Shown: positions 33,548 through 44,972, counted from the stretch's first letter. The stretch is 64,000 bases of DNA from Balaenoptera acutorostrata (GCF_949987535.1 NC_080075.1:38562269-38626268), one strand, 5' to 3'. The notes: generated by a model not told the origin, from the letters alone. Numbers and translations are program-made.

Positions 33548-34425
33548 ACCAAGGCCAGATTAAAGTCTCCATTTTTACACAGAAAAACCTAGGCCTGCAA
33601 ATAAACAGGTCTGTGAACCAGCCACTGACCAGTGAATTGGAATACAAGAACATTATTCATGATTTTATCACCACCAAGTGATGGTGTCCCACGTAGGGGA
33701 CGTGGACTAGCTTGGTTCTTCTTTTCCATGGAAACAGTCATCCATTGAGTTGCATGGTGTTCCTTCCTTAACATGATGTTTTCAGATGAAAAAGCTCTTG
33801 TCTCCTGCAGCGACCCAGAGGTAGGTCTCTTTGATCGTTTTTGCATTGTGTGCTTCCTGTCACACCAGGGTTGAACAAAGACCCAGAAAGCCAGGCTGGG
33901 AGAAGAGGCTGCCTGAGTCACAGCCCACGTACAGCCCCTCCAGAGGCCAGGCTCTCTTGCAATCTCCAGCCGGCTCTCCTGGTTGACCAGGTTTCTCTGT
34001 GAAAAGTTAGTAGAGCACACACAGCCCTGGACAGCATTTGGAGACTAAAGGAAAACACACACAGCGATAGAAATAAAACCTGGCAATAATTGTATAGATC
34101 TATGTTTCTTAAACTTAAAAAAAACTATGTCTTCTTTAGAGCAACAAAAAAACCTCAAGGCCACTCTCCACCCATGATTCTGATACATTGAGAAGCACCT
34201 CTCGTCTGTGTTCCCCCTTTTCCAAGAATATTTTATTGAATTTTATTCTCTGTACTTCTGTTATAAAGATACATTTTCCAAATATAAAATTATGCTATAA
34301 GCTTGAATGTTCCTTTAAAAACATCCATGTTTTTGCACGCATTGGAAGTATTCCCCCCAGGGATAGGAACCCTGAGAATCTTGGAGCTCCAGCATAGACT
34401 CTGACAAATGGGTGATTTGGCATAT
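33548..34425. other. Unassigned DNA
   Basis: The 143-codon minus frame (33589-34020) has no known domain. A decayed MER5-like hAT piece may lie at 34100-34195. Confidence 0.35.
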
Positions 34426-34429
34426 TGAT

Positions 34430-34682
34430 TCAGAGTGAAAATTTGGAGCCCAACAAACATAGGTTCAAATCCAAGTGCTGCCATTCAATAAATGTGTGGC
34501 CTTGGGCAGCTTCCATAACCTTTCCAGATCTTTCTGTTTTTTCTTCATCTATAAAATGGGAACACCAAGTACAGTACTACCTATTCCACATGGGTCACCA
34601 GGAGAAGCTAGATCAGATAATGCATACAGAACGCTTAGCACCGGGCATGTAAGGAACACTCAGGCAAATGGTAGCCACATCA
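34430..34682 (+). mobile_element. MIR SINE
   Basis: Near full-length MIR: aggttcaaatccaagtgctg, gtgtggccttgggcagcttc, ataacctttccagatctttc, catctataaaatgggaacac, cagaacgcttagcaccgggc. Confidence 0.85.
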
Positions 34683-34934
34683 AAACCTGTTGCCCAACAT
34701 AGAATATAACCAGTGACCACACGGAACTGAGAATTTTCACAGTGTACTATTTTCACATCTTAATTTCTTTGGGTTTCTCTGCTTCCTCTTTTAAAAAAAA
34801 AAGGCCTCACACCTACTTGTTCTTCTAGAAGAGGATGACTGTAGGCCAAAAAGAGGTTAAGAAGTTTTGCAGGAGCTCTTCATGGAAACAAAGCCAAGCC
34901 AATAAAATACTATTTCAGCAGAGTCACAGAACAT

Positions 34935-35085
34935 TGGAATGATAGATCTACAGGACTGGAAGGGACCTCAGAGATCTGTCACTCTCACCTGACTGATGAA
35001 GACACTGAGACCCAGAGAGGTGAAGATCCCACCTCCTCAGTCCCAGGGCTAGCAGGGCGCGACCACCACCTGTGCAGACACATGG
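34935..35085 (+). mobile_element. Old mammal-wide repeat, family not named
   Basis: Reads tcacagaacattggaatgat, actggaagggacctcagaga, gaagacactgagacccagag, aggtgaag. A familiar mammalian repeat pattern that I cannot name with confidence. Confidence 0.5.
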
Positions 35086-35863
35086 CCCTGCACGTCCTCC
35101 GGGGCACAGTGATGGAACAAGGTGGTCCAGTCAGAGGGCATCTCAGGACTTCTGGGAATGTTGGCACAATGACTCCCACTCTTTTCCCACTCCCTGGAAT
35201 AATGAAGCCCAAGAAGCTGCTGGTACTGTCTTACAGCCACAAGGGGAGAGCCTGCCCGAGGTCATCTGGAGGTCAGAGATGAAAGAAGAGAAGATGGCTT
35301 GGTTCAGTCCCTATAATCCAACCATGCCTGAATGCAGATCTACCTCATAGACTGCTTTCTGCTCAATTGTTTGGGCCAGTTAGTGTCAGTTGTTTTGCCA
35401 CTTGCTAACTTGCTATAATTAATAGAGGGGTTCAAAGTGCTGTAAAGATCTAAGGAGGAAGATTTCAGATCACAAAAGCCTTCCTGAGCCATGTTACATC
35501 AAAGAAGGATCTGAAAGGAAGAATGGGATGTAGACATGCTGTGAAGGGAGAGTCAATTCAGGGAAGGAAAAGACCTTGAACAGATGCCTGAGATAGGCAA
35601 GTCTGTGGTGGGGAGCGTTCTGGGAATTAGATTAAGTCAATTTGGCTAGGACGTTGGGTACCTGAAGGGAGTAATGGGAATTAGATTGAAGATGTACGTT
35701 CCTACCAGTCTGAAGTTTGTTCTTTTGTGTGCAGATAATAAGTAATGGAGCAATCAGGGTTGGGTTTCAGAATGAATTCAGTAAAGGAGAGAGATGAGAA
35801 CGAAATGAGAGAACTGTTTGGGAGGCTATTTGTAATTGTCGATGCAAGAGAATCCATGGCTTC
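35086..35863. other. Unassigned DNA
   Basis: No supported gene. Open frames of 62-92 codons at 35049-35350 on both strands show no domain. Confidence 0.35.
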
Positions 35864-35974
35864 TAGGGTGCCCATTGTCCCAATTTGCCCGGACTAAGGG
35901 ATTTCCCAGGATGTGGGACTTTCGGTGCTGAAACTGGGACAGAGTCGGGCAAATTGGGATGCTTAATCACCCTA
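35864..35974. mobile_element. Palindromic MITE-like DNA transposon, 111 bp
   Basis: The two ends are long inverted repeats: tagggtgcccattgtcccaa then tttgcccg at the left, and the reverse complement of cgggcaaattgggatgctta then atcaccctaa at the right. The element is almost one imperfect hairpin, as in small non-autonomous DNA transposons known in mammals. There is no coding capacity. Confidence 0.8.
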
Positions 35975-36537
35975 AACCATAAAGGAAAATGTTGATAGAT
36001 TTCATTGAGTAAAAATAACATATGACTAAAAAGATAGGAAATAGTCTAGATACATCAAAATTTCAGTATTTTTCTCCAGAAGAAAATTAAAATAAATGAA
36101 AATCTCTTTTGAGACTTCCTGATTCCTATCATCCAACCTCCCCATACCCTGGATACCACCAGCACCAGGAACTTGATCACCTCTGAATTCCCAAATGTCA
36201 ACATCCTACTTTAACCAAAGCCATTCATATTTTCAGCACTCTCTTGCCCTTTCAGAGCCCTCCAGTACCTTCATTGCTTCCCTTTCTCCTTTCTGTCTTC
36301 ACCCCCTTCTTTATCTAGCCAAGACCACTTCATCAACCAACTCAGTCAATATCATACCTTTTGGTCCTCTGCCCTTGGCAAAACTTTGGACTCTGGGTCA
36401 GTTCCACCATCTATCCCCCTTCTACATAAAGACTGTAGATAAACCTTGGATGAAAGCTCAATGCTGCCCACCAATGCTTCTTTCCCTTCCTCTCTTCCAC
36501 TTCCCCACTCAACTCTTCAAGCCCTGCTCTACCACTG
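35975..36537. other. Unassigned DNA, pyrimidine-rich
   Basis: CT-rich. The 118-codon plus frame at 36195-36551 is serine/proline/leucine-rich low complexity and not supported as a gene. Confidence 0.35.
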
Positions 36538-36652
36538 ATGTAGCTGTGTGACTTTGGGCCAGTTGTGAGGATTAAACACATTTCCATGTGGAAAAACACT
36601 TAGCACAGTGCTTGGCATGTGATAAGTACCCCGTAAGTGTTAGCTTTTACTC
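36538..36652 (+). mobile_element. MIR SINE with internal deletion
   Basis: Reads gctgtgtgactttgggccag then directly ttgtgaggattaaacaca, acacttagcacagtgcttgg and catgtgataagtaccccgta. The usual centre is missing. Confidence 0.75.
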
Positions 36653-36784
36653 ACACAAGGATTTCGACTGCACACTTAGAAGGGTTGAATCAGTGTCTCA
36701 AGCAGTGTAGGTCACAGCACTGGGGTGTTTGATAAATCAATCACACGGGGCATGAAATCACTGTGCAAAATTTTACTTTTGCAA

Positions 36785-37575
36785 AGATTTAACCAGACAT
36801 TTTATCAAGGAAGATAGAAGTAAGCTCATGAGAGGCTGCTCAACATCATTAGTCATTAGGGAAATGAAAATTAAAACTACAGTGATCTCTACTACACACG
36901 TATTAGAATGTCTAACATTTTAGAAACCAATCTTACCAAGGATTGGCAAAGATGTGGAGGAATTAGAACTCTTATATGTTGCTGGTGGGAATGTCAAATG
37001 TTTGAGAAAACAGCCTTACAGTTTCTCTTTCATTTTGTGGCAATTTCTTAAAATGTTAAATATACACCTACCATAAGACCTAGCCATTCCCCTCCTAGGT
37101 ATTTAGCCAAGAGAAACGAAAGCATATGTCCACACAAGATGTGTACACAGATGATCATAGCAACCTTAACTGTAATAGCCCAAAGCTGGAAACAACCCAA
37201 ATGTCTCTGGACAGGGACCTGGATGGAGAAACAAATTGGGTATATCCATGCTATGGATATAATCCTCAGCAATAAAAAAGAATAAACTATTGATACGACA
37301 ACATGGATAATTCGCAAAATTATTATGCTGAGTGAAAGAAGCCAGAAAAACAAAGAGGACATAATGCATGATTCCGTTTGTATAAAATTCTAGAAAATGC
37401 AAACTAATCTATAATGACAGAAGGCAAGTCAGTGGTTGCTTGGTAAATAAGGAGGGAGGTGAAGAGGGACAGGGGTAATTACAAATGGTACATATCAAAA
37501 CTTATCAAATTGCACACTTTAAATATACGTAGTTTATTGCGTGTGAATTATACCTTAACAAAGCTATTTAAAAAT
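36785..37575 (+). mobile_element. Ancient L1M
   Basis: ORF2-end and 3' UTR blocks: aggctgctcaacatcattag, gatgtggaggaattagaact, tgttgctggtgggaatgtca, aaacaacccaaatgtctctg, gtgaaagaagccagaaaaac, gcatgattccgtttgtataa, gtgtgaattataccttaaca. Confidence 0.88.
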
Positions 37576-38355
37576 TACTTTTGCAGGTGAAGAGTCTCAG
37601 CTTTTAGGAACACCAGTTGCAAAAAAGGAAACCTGGCTGACTTCGATGTGAAACGAGTGCCACCTTATTGCTTAAACACCCCAAACTAGTGAAATAAAGA
37701 GATTGGACAAAAATCAATAAGAATAAGAATGTACAATTACTGTTTGGAAGATATTTCTTATAGTTATTTTATAATTGCATCCAGAATAAACCCTTAAGAT
37801 ACATATTTTCCAGTGCTAAAATATTTGCCCTTTGAACAGTCCTGAATGGATTATTAATATTTCCAAACAATAATTGTACATTAGTTTAACAATAAACCTA
37901 GGATTAAGAGAAATATATCTCAAAAAGAAAAAAAATGAAACAAACAAATGTTCACAATAGCAATTACCATCAATTTAGTAAAATGAAGATTAGGATAGTC
38001 TATGACTCCTTGAATGGAAGCCATTTCCTGGGGTTTCTCCCCACACTTAAATCTTCGTGTCTGAGGCAAACTCCTCCTTTGATTTAATTCAGCCTTTCAC
38101 AAAGAGCAGCAGCTGCTAACGAGCTCCTGGCCGCGTGAGACAAATTGTAAGTAGATGGCTGCTAAGAGGATGTTTTTCCCCAAAGGGGAAAGTGTGCCAA
38201 ACCTGAGTAGGAGAGGGCGGCCAGGAGGAGGAGAGGACGCGCACCCCAGAGCAAAACAACGATAAGGGGAAAGTGCCAGGCCTGAGTGTCCTACAGAGCC
38301 CCTGGAAACTGGCACAAATGTTTCCTACAGAAGGAGAGTGAGGGGCAGAGAGCAC
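37576..38355. other. Unassigned DNA, candidate conserved patch
   Basis: No gene. 38090-38180 (gcagcagctgctaacgagct, gacaaattgtaagtagatgg) is free of recognisable repeats and has a CAGCTG E-box. It might be a conserved non-coding element. This is only an impression. Confidence 0.3.
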
Positions 38356-38510
38356 AGTCACCAGTGTGGGTGAGCCACCTGGCCTTTCCACGCCTCGGTT
38401 TCCTTGCCTGTCAAATGGGGACGCTGGCGCCCATCTCACAGGGTTGCTGAGATGCTCAAAATTGCCAAGAACTCTGAAAGTTTTTAAAAAGCATTTCACA
38501 AATTAGCACC
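38356..38510 (+). mobile_element. MIR SINE, 3' half
   Basis: Reads acgcctcggtttccttgcct, gtcaaatggggacgctgg, cacagggttgctgagatgct, ttaaaaagcatttcacaa. Confidence 0.75.
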
Positions 38511-39185
38511 ATCTGGGTACCTATCAAAACCAGAGAGAACTTGGAGAAATTAAGTCTCTATCAAGCTTCTCCATACTTTTTCAACAATATCCCAGCAACC
38601 AAGAAGGCTGAACTTTCATTCTGCCTGTAGCATTATGAAAAGAAATAGGTATGTGTCTTGTTTCCCAATCATACAAACTCCTGCCCCTCTAGAGACCTCA
38701 GTCCACTCCTCTGGTCCCACCCCCATGATGTGTTTAAGTAGATTCTGAGACTGTACTCAAGGACTGAATTGTGGTGGGTGTTGAGGTCTGTCTGGAAACT
38801 GACAGTCCTTAAGTTACCCCTCCTCTCTTTCCTCCCCAGAGCCGAAGTCACGGTGCCCACCTCTGGCCCCCCCGCTAACCACAGCCCTCAGGCCGTCCTG
38901 CCCCATCTCTAGCATCTGCCTGTACCAGCATCTGGTATTTTGTTAAGTTAGCAAGCAAATCCCTACCCAGTCTCATTTCTATGTCTCAGTCATCAGAACT
39001 TGCCCGGGAGCTCCAGACTCTTAGGATGGGGACTTTGCAACACTTGGATTTCCAGACATTTCTCCTGTTCCAGCCGAGGGAGTGGAGTCTGGCCCTGAAT
39101 CCTGGCCAAGCGCCCAGGCTGCTGTCCTCTGTGAGCAGGCTTGCCTGGTGAGCTGACGTGACGGTTGAGGACCTCGGGATAAAGC
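38511..39185. other. Unassigned DNA
   Basis: No supported feature. Confidence 0.35.
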
Positions 39186-39385
39186 AGGTTTCTCAACCTC
39201 AGCACTGTTGACATTCTGGTTCAGATAATTCCGGGTTGGGGGTGGAGGGAGCCCTGCGCACTGCAGGGTGTTTAGAAGCATCCCTGGCCTCTACCCACTA
39301 GATGCCACGAGATGCTCCCTTCTCCGGAATCGTGACAGCCCCAAGTGTCCTCACACATTGCCCAAATTGCCCCTGATTACCAGCC
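39186..39385 (+). mobile_element. MER20-like hAT element
   Basis: Reads ggtttctcaacctcagcact, gttgacattctggttcagat, gcactgcagggtgtttagaa, gcatccctggcctctaccca, ctagatgccacgagatgctc, tgacagccccaagtgtcctc. This is the MER20 order. Confidence 0.9.
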
Positions 39386-40284
39386 ACGGGGATAAAGCTT
39401 CTCTGACCCGCCTCCTGGAGCCCCTGTTGCTCTGGGTTGGAGCCACCCTGCTGCCCCTTGAACACCTTCCACCTCCAGCCAGGGAGCGCGGCCCCAGAGT
39501 CTGATTGGCTGGCCTTCCGCTCTAAAGGACATTTGTTGAATTTTTGGCCGCCCAGCCTCTGAACTCCCTTCCTGGGTTTGGGTGATCCTATCCAACATGA
39601 GGCGGAGGCAAAGATCACGGTGTGGAATGCACAGACCACTGCTGAGGTCATGGCCTCTCCCAGCTTCTCTTGTAGTGAGGACGGTGGCTGAGGTTTGCAC
39701 CTACCCAGGTCTTCAGAGGATGAAAATGCCTTTTTATTTCAACAATCCTTGTTAGAACCCTTCTAGAACATAGGCAGCTTCCAACTCACAAACAAGGCTT
39801 GTAAGGGAGCCTCCAGAGCATAGGCTGCCATGGAAACTTCTGGAGGAGGCATGTGTGTTAGTTTCGTGTGGAGTTTGGAGGACCTGTGGATCCAGAGAAG
39901 GAAGAAGGATGGACCTGCTTTACAAGCCCTGACTCCAAAGAAAAACGATTCCTCTTTAGCCCAGTGCTTTCTAAGGAGTAATGGAATAAAGGAAGCACAA
40001 TGGTGGTGGTGGGCAGGGGGATCAGTAGATTTTACTAAACAAAAATGAAGAATGGCTGAACATGAAACAGTGTTTTGAATAAAATGAAACTGTTCGTAAC
40101 CTGAGAAATAGTTGCAATAAATATAACATGCAAAGGTTTGAAGTCTTAATGTATAAAGAATTATTCTAAAAAGAACATCAAAATCTCAACGAAAATAAAG
40201 ACAAATAACATATCAGCTTATTTGCTGAAACAAACAAACAAAAATACAAATGACTGGTAAACCTAAGAAAAATGCCTAGGTACA
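39386..40284. other. Unassigned DNA
   Basis: No gene or repeat recognised. Overlapping minus frames of 107 and 117 codons (39298-39700) are partly within MER20 and have no domain. Confidence 0.35.
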
Positions 40285-40560
40285 TGTTGGGCTGCACCCT
40301 GCGGGCCTGCAATCCTTGTAGCTCTCTAGCCTCGAGACTGAAGAAAGAGCCCAGTAACAGAGACATCAGTGATCTGTTGGACGGGGGATCTTACACAAAG
40401 CGTCCTGGATCGACACCCCACCATGAGTGGCATAAGGCGGGAAGGACATGGCAGCAATCTTCGCTACTTGGAGAAAAAGCTACCATTTATAGGGGGAATT
40501 GATGTCACGGGGGCTCACCAGTTACCAGGAGCTGATTAAGCCCTATAATCTGAGGATTGA
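40285..40560 (-). mobile_element. ERV LTR (3' LTR), copy A
   Basis: It shares with copy B (42176-42495) the blocks tgcaccctgc, agactgaagaaagagcccag, agagacat, tgatctgttggac, ggggatcttacacaaag, gacaccccacc, ggacatggcagca, tagggggaattgatgtcacg and gattaagcccta. The two are clearly the same LTR but differ by many substitutions and small indels, so the provirus is old. Confidence 0.8.
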
Positions 40561-41328
40561 ATAGTCATGTGAGTGAAGCGGGGCCTGGTGGAGCAGGGGA
40601 TATACAGAGAGCAACAGAACGCCCATTTTGAATGGCGTACCCAGAGGGGGACGACAATAACATCTCGGTGTAAACCCAGCAATCAGACTCACTTTACAGT
40701 GAGGCCACCATTGTCACCCAGTCCACAGTCAGATGCCCTTTGCTCAGACTACAGACAAAATGTAAGATGTTTAACAGGCACAACACAGTGAAGATCATGA
40801 CCATGAAGCAAAATACAAGAAGTTAACAGCATTCTGAGATCACACCACCCCTGCCTGTGGTTTTCGTCCTGGTCAGCAGTACCATACCACCCGTCCACCC
40901 TCAGTCCCCACAGCCCGTGCCGGATACTGGAGAGGCGGTATGATATAATGGTGCTTTTCTCCAGTAGGGACCCGGGATTAATTACCTTAGTAGTCTTAGG
41001 TGGGCCTGGGTAGAAGACAGGTGAAATCTGTTAAGTCCCTTTCTAATCTTATTCCCCATGGGGCAGCACCCATGGGGAACAGGATTAGAAACCCAAACCG
41101 CCGGGGACTTACCTGCCAGTTCCAAGGCCATTTATAATACGTTCCCCTGGGAGTGGATCCCATGGCAGAGGCGAAAGTGAGTTAGTGTCCTGACAGATAG
41201 TTGGTAATGGTCCTTCGGTGGTCAGTAGTTGAACGCGGATGGTACTGACTAGTTGCCTTTGGGCTAACATGGTGTAGGCGCTAGGACGACGCTCCTGGGA
41301 TGCTCAGTTATAGTTCGTAGGGTGTGAG

Positions 41329-41646
41329 TTAGCCTCTTGGACCACGTGTTGACAGACAGTTTCTGTTTCCATTGTTAAGTCGTCCATTCATCCTCACCAT
41401 TAGCCTGGCAGCAGTGGGGTTGTAGGGTAGGTGGAAATGGCAGTGTATATCATTTTTATCAGCCCATTCCTGAGCTTCATGGCCAGGAAAGTGGGTTCCT
41501 TGGTTGCTGTTGATGTCCATGGGGTTCCTGTATGTCTTGCACAGCTCTAGACCCTGAATAGTGTTTTTTTGTTTGTTTGTTTGTTTTAGCATTGCTGGAC
41601 AACTTGGGTAGGCCTTTTGTAACGTCTTCCACCTGTTGTAACGCAC
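41329..41646 (-). pseudogene. ERV integrase fragment, catalytically dead
   Basis: A 105-codon open stretch. Residues 46-61 read NSNQGTHFPGHEAQEW and 72-78 read HLPYNPT, typical of a retroviral integrase core. The second catalytic aspartate position holds Asn (residue 48) and the catalytic glutamate position holds Val (residue 84). The two sites are separated by 35 residues, the family's standard spacing, so the alignment is reliable and the enzyme is inactive. A (TTTG)n stretch at about 41567-41587 adds a low-complexity TNKQTNKQK-like insert just upstream. Confidence 0.8.
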
Positions 41647-41845
41647 TGTAGACTGGACATAGCTGTTGTTCCATTATGTAGTTGCTCTGCCCCCTTCCAT
41701 AGCTGGGACCAGAAGCCCAAAGTTACTTTTTTTATTATTTGGCCATTGCCACAGGCCCCAACCAAACCCTTCCAGATAACTGGCCATGTCCAATGCACAA
41801 GCCTGTCCCTGAGTTAATATACCTAAACTTTGTGTCTGTGATTGT

Positions 41846-42034
41846 TTAGGGGTGGTGAGTCAGGGGCATGCTTGTCTTTTGTAGACAATCTGGGTCCTTG
41901 CATTTGTCTGTATTCACCAGCAATCTGCGTGCAGTCAGAGGAGCCACGAGCCTAGGGCTGCTACTTTGGAACTGGAGAGTCTCTGAGGTTAATAGAATAT
42001 CATCGATATAATGGAAGAGGAAGACATCTCTCAC
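41846..42034 (-). pseudogene. ERV reverse-transcriptase fragment with YIDD box
   Basis: A 62-codon stretch. Residues 5-14 read FLFHYIDDIL, with the YxDD polymerase box at 42010-41999. The residues before the box are missing: the homology begins only about 140 bases from the upstream LTR. Downstream the frame continues LVNTDKCKDP and then breaks. It is a relic with no possible activity. Confidence 0.75.
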
Positions 42035-42155
42035 AGTAGACAGCTGCCACAGGGCCCCATAGGCTACTGGACAGCCACCTGGGGATCACCCCTACAACTT
42101 TCCATTCCCTGTCCTTATTTCCCAACATCTCGGCACTCATGGGAGTTTCCTCAGC

Positions 42156-42173
42156 CTCCTGGCTCGTTCACCA
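42156..42173 (-). other. Candidate ERV primer-binding site
   Basis: On the minus strand, two bases after the upstream LTR, the sequence TGGTGAACGAGCCAGGAG starts with TGG, the complement of a tRNA CCA end. The position is right for a retroviral primer-binding site. I cannot name the tRNA with confidence. Confidence 0.45.
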
Positions 42174-42175
42174 AT

Positions 42176-42495
42176 TTTTGGACTGCACCCTGCAGGTCTG
42201 CAAGCCTTGTAGTTGCCCAGCCTCAAGACTGAAGAAAGAGCCCAGGGACAGTGACAGAGACATTAATGATCTGTTGGACAGGGGGATCTTACACAAAGGG
42301 TCCGGGAGTGACACCCCACCGTGCGCGGCGGACGGCAGACAGGACATGGCAGCAGTCTTTAACACTCAGGGGAGAGGAGGCTTCCATCTACAGGGGGAAT
42401 TGATGTCAGGTGGGTTCATCAGTTACCAGGGACTAATTAAGCCCTATCTCACTTACCAGGGGCTAATTAAGCCCTATCTCACTTTCCCCCTATCA
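42176..42495 (-). mobile_element. ERV LTR (5' LTR), copy B, with 30-bp tandem duplication
   Basis: A 320-bp LTR. Its upstream end on the minus strand is TGATAGGGGG. It holds a 30-bp unit twice in tandem (42423-42452 and 42453-42482, starting ttaccaggg), with one mismatch, where copy A has a single unit. No clear target-site duplication was found around the provirus. Confidence 0.8.
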
Positions 42496-42695
42496 TATAG
42501 AAAATAAGAACAAATACAGCGCTAAGTGTGGGCCATGCTGTGATGAGTCTGGCTTGGCAACTGTGCAGGAGGAGGGTGAATTGTGCCACTGCCTGGAGAG
42601 CGGCTTGAACGCATGCATTATGTGTGGCCAGAGGAATGTTCGTGTTCTTTTCATCTGGAAATTCCTCTTCTAGAAAAGGAGGAATAACCAGCAAT
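42496..42695. other. Unassigned DNA
   Basis: No supported feature. Confidence 0.3.
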
Positions 42696-42699
42696 GCAT

Positions 42700-42918
42700 T
42701 TAAACTTAGCACACTGGATTTGAGCACAGGGGCTGGAGCCAGACTACCTAGTTCAAATCCTGGCTCTGCTCTCTCTAGGCCTCAATTTCCCCATCTGTTT
42801 ACACAGGGATTGTAAAATGTTTTAGGGCTGTTATCTAGATTAAATATTTGTTAATACTTGCAGAGTACTTACAACAGTGCCTGGCACGTAGTGAGCACTG
42901 GGTAAGTATTAGCTATAC
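42700..42918 (+). mobile_element. MIR SINE
   Basis: Near full-length: ggagccagactacctagttc, aaatcctggctctgctctct, ggcctcaatttccccatctg, agagtacttacaacagtgcc, tggcacgtagtgagcactgg. Confidence 0.88.
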
Positions 42919-43184
42919 ATGCAGTGTTATCTATGATAGCAACATACACACACAAAGGAAATAAATTAAATATCCCATATTAGGAAAACAAATAAACCAT
43001 GATACACTTATATGCTAGCATTTTATGAAGGCATTGAAATATCAATAGTATTTTAAAAGAGTATTTCAAGACATGGTGATGATGAAAATAAGTAAGCCTC
43101 CCCACCATAATGAAAAGAACTTGATGTCGGATATTAGAAAAGTTAAAAATTTTGAATGGACATCATGATCTCCACCCCATCCTT
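42919..43184. other. Unassigned AT-rich DNA
   Basis: May be an old L1 fragment (ggaaaacaaataaaccatga, tacacttatatgctagc), too diverged to call. Confidence 0.3.
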
Positions 43185-44405
43185 TTTTTAATAGACTTTA
43201 TTTTTAGAGCACTTTTAGGTTTACAGCAAAATTGAGCAGAAAGTACAGAGATTTGCCATATACTCCCCGTCTCCATTCATGCATGGCCTCCTCCACTATC
43301 AACATCCCCCACCAGAGCAGTACATTTGTTACAAACGATGAACCTACATTGACACATCATTATTGCCCGAAGTCCATAGTTGACATTAGGGTTCGCTCTT
43401 GGTGTTGTACAGCCTATGGTTCTTTACAAATGTAGGATGACATGTATCCACCATGATAGTATCACACAGAGTAGCTTTGTCACCCTAAAAACCCTCTGTG
43501 CTCCACCTATTCATCCCTCTCTTCCCCCTAGGATCAGGCAACCATTGATCCTATTACTGTCTCCTTACTTCTTCAAGAATGTCATATATTGGCTTCCCTG
43601 GTGGCACAGTGGTTGAGAATCTGCCTGCCAATGCAGGGGACACGGGTTCGAGCCCTGGTCTGGGAAGACCCCCACATGCTGCAGAGCAACTAGGCCCGTG
43701 AGCCACAGTTACTGAGCCTGCACGTCTGGAGCCTGTGCTCCGCAACAAGAGAGGCCGCAATAGTGAGAGGCCCGCGCACCGCGATGAAGAGTGGCCCCAG
43801 CTTGCCACAACTAGAGAAAGCCCTCGCACAGAAACGAAGACTCAACACAGCCATAAATAAATAAATAAATTAATTAATTAATTAATTTAAAAAAAGAATG
43901 TCATATAGTTGGAATCTTACACTAAGTAGCATTTTCCAACTGGCTTCTTTTACTTAATAATATGCATTTAAGATTCCTCCCTGTCTCCTTGTGGCTTGAT
44001 AGCTCAATTTTTTTAAAGCCAAATAATATTCCACTGACTGGATGCACCACAATTTTTTTATCCATTCACCTACTAAAGGACGTCTTGGTTGCTTCCAAGT
44101 CTGGGCAATTATGAATAAAGCTGCCATAAATATCTGTGTGCATTTTTTGTGTAAACCTAAGTTGTCAACTTATTTGGGTAAATACCAAGGAACACAATCA
44201 CTGGATCCAATGGTGAGAGTATATTTAGTTTCGTAAGAAACCTCCAGACTGTCTTCCAAAGTGGCTGTACCACTTTGCATTCCCATCAGCAATGAATGAG
44301 AGCTCCTGTTACTCTACATCCTCACCAATACTTGGTGTTGTCAGTGCTTTGGACTCTAATAGGTGTGTAGTAGTATCTTGTTGTTTTAATTTGCAATTCT
44401 CCCAT
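43185..44405 (-). mobile_element. Ancient L1M, antisense, split by CHR-2
   Basis: Plus-strand blocks: agcacttttaggtttacagc, aaaattgagcagaaagtaca, ccatagttgacattagggtt, tggttctttacaaatgtagg, then after the SINE gttggaatcttacactaagt, taatattccactgactgga, caattatgaataaagctgcc, gtggctgtaccactttgcat. About 0.9 kb of L1 remains. Confidence 0.88.
43589..43893 (+). mobile_element. CHR-2 SINE, short subtype
   Basis: Complete copy inside the L1M above. A 14-bp exact duplication AAGAATGTCATATA (43575-43588 and 43894-43907) flanks it. A box is tggcacagtgg and B box ggttcgagccc. Confidence 0.95.
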
Positions 44406-44972
44406 GATCATGACCCCTTTCAAAAATTAAATTTATAATGTATCTCTTAACTCTTTCAGATGTTTGCTTTACCTTGTTTACTGAGATTCTCCTTGTTTTA
44501 TGTAGAATCTCTCTTCAAGAGTATATTTTACCTTGTTTACTATTATTCCACCTGCTTTCAAAATATCTACTTGTCTTTCAAATGTCAAATAAAAGTTTGT
44601 TTACTTCTAAGTACAAGACTTCCCTCCTCTGCGAATCCCAACACCATTTCTGGAGGGGTGTCTGTTGAGGGTCTTGGGGGAGGGGACCCTTTATGTAAAC
44701 GAGGACTCATAAAATGCTGGGTTAAAAACTGAGAAAAAGTAGTTAGCACTTTTAGGTTGCTGGCTCTTCCCTTCACTTCTGCCTGCAGAATTTAGTAAAC
44801 TGAAAAAGTCACATTTCAAAATATTCTGAGATTATGGTCTTATTTCCGAACAAATTAGAAAATGACAAGTGAAAACAGCACAGAGAGGTAAGTGACTTGT
44901 TAGAAGGCCACACACCTGGTTGGCAATGAGCTCCCAGCTGGGCCACCTGCCTTGCCTCAATGTATTTTGTTC
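44406..44972. other. Unassigned DNA
   Basis: Open frames of 63-90 codons at 44438-44776 have no known domain. Nothing else is supported. Confidence 0.35.

Larger units (their letters stand above)
40561..42175 (-). mobile_element. ERV internal remnant, heavily deleted
   Basis: About 1.6 kb lie between the LTRs, far short of a whole provirus. On the minus strand a reverse-transcriptase piece is followed about 0.5 kb later by an integrase piece. Gag, protease and most of the polymerase are missing on the upstream side. 40561-41320 shows no readable protein. The style of the integrase piece suggests an ERV-L-like (class III) relation, but I would not insist on it. Confidence 0.75.
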
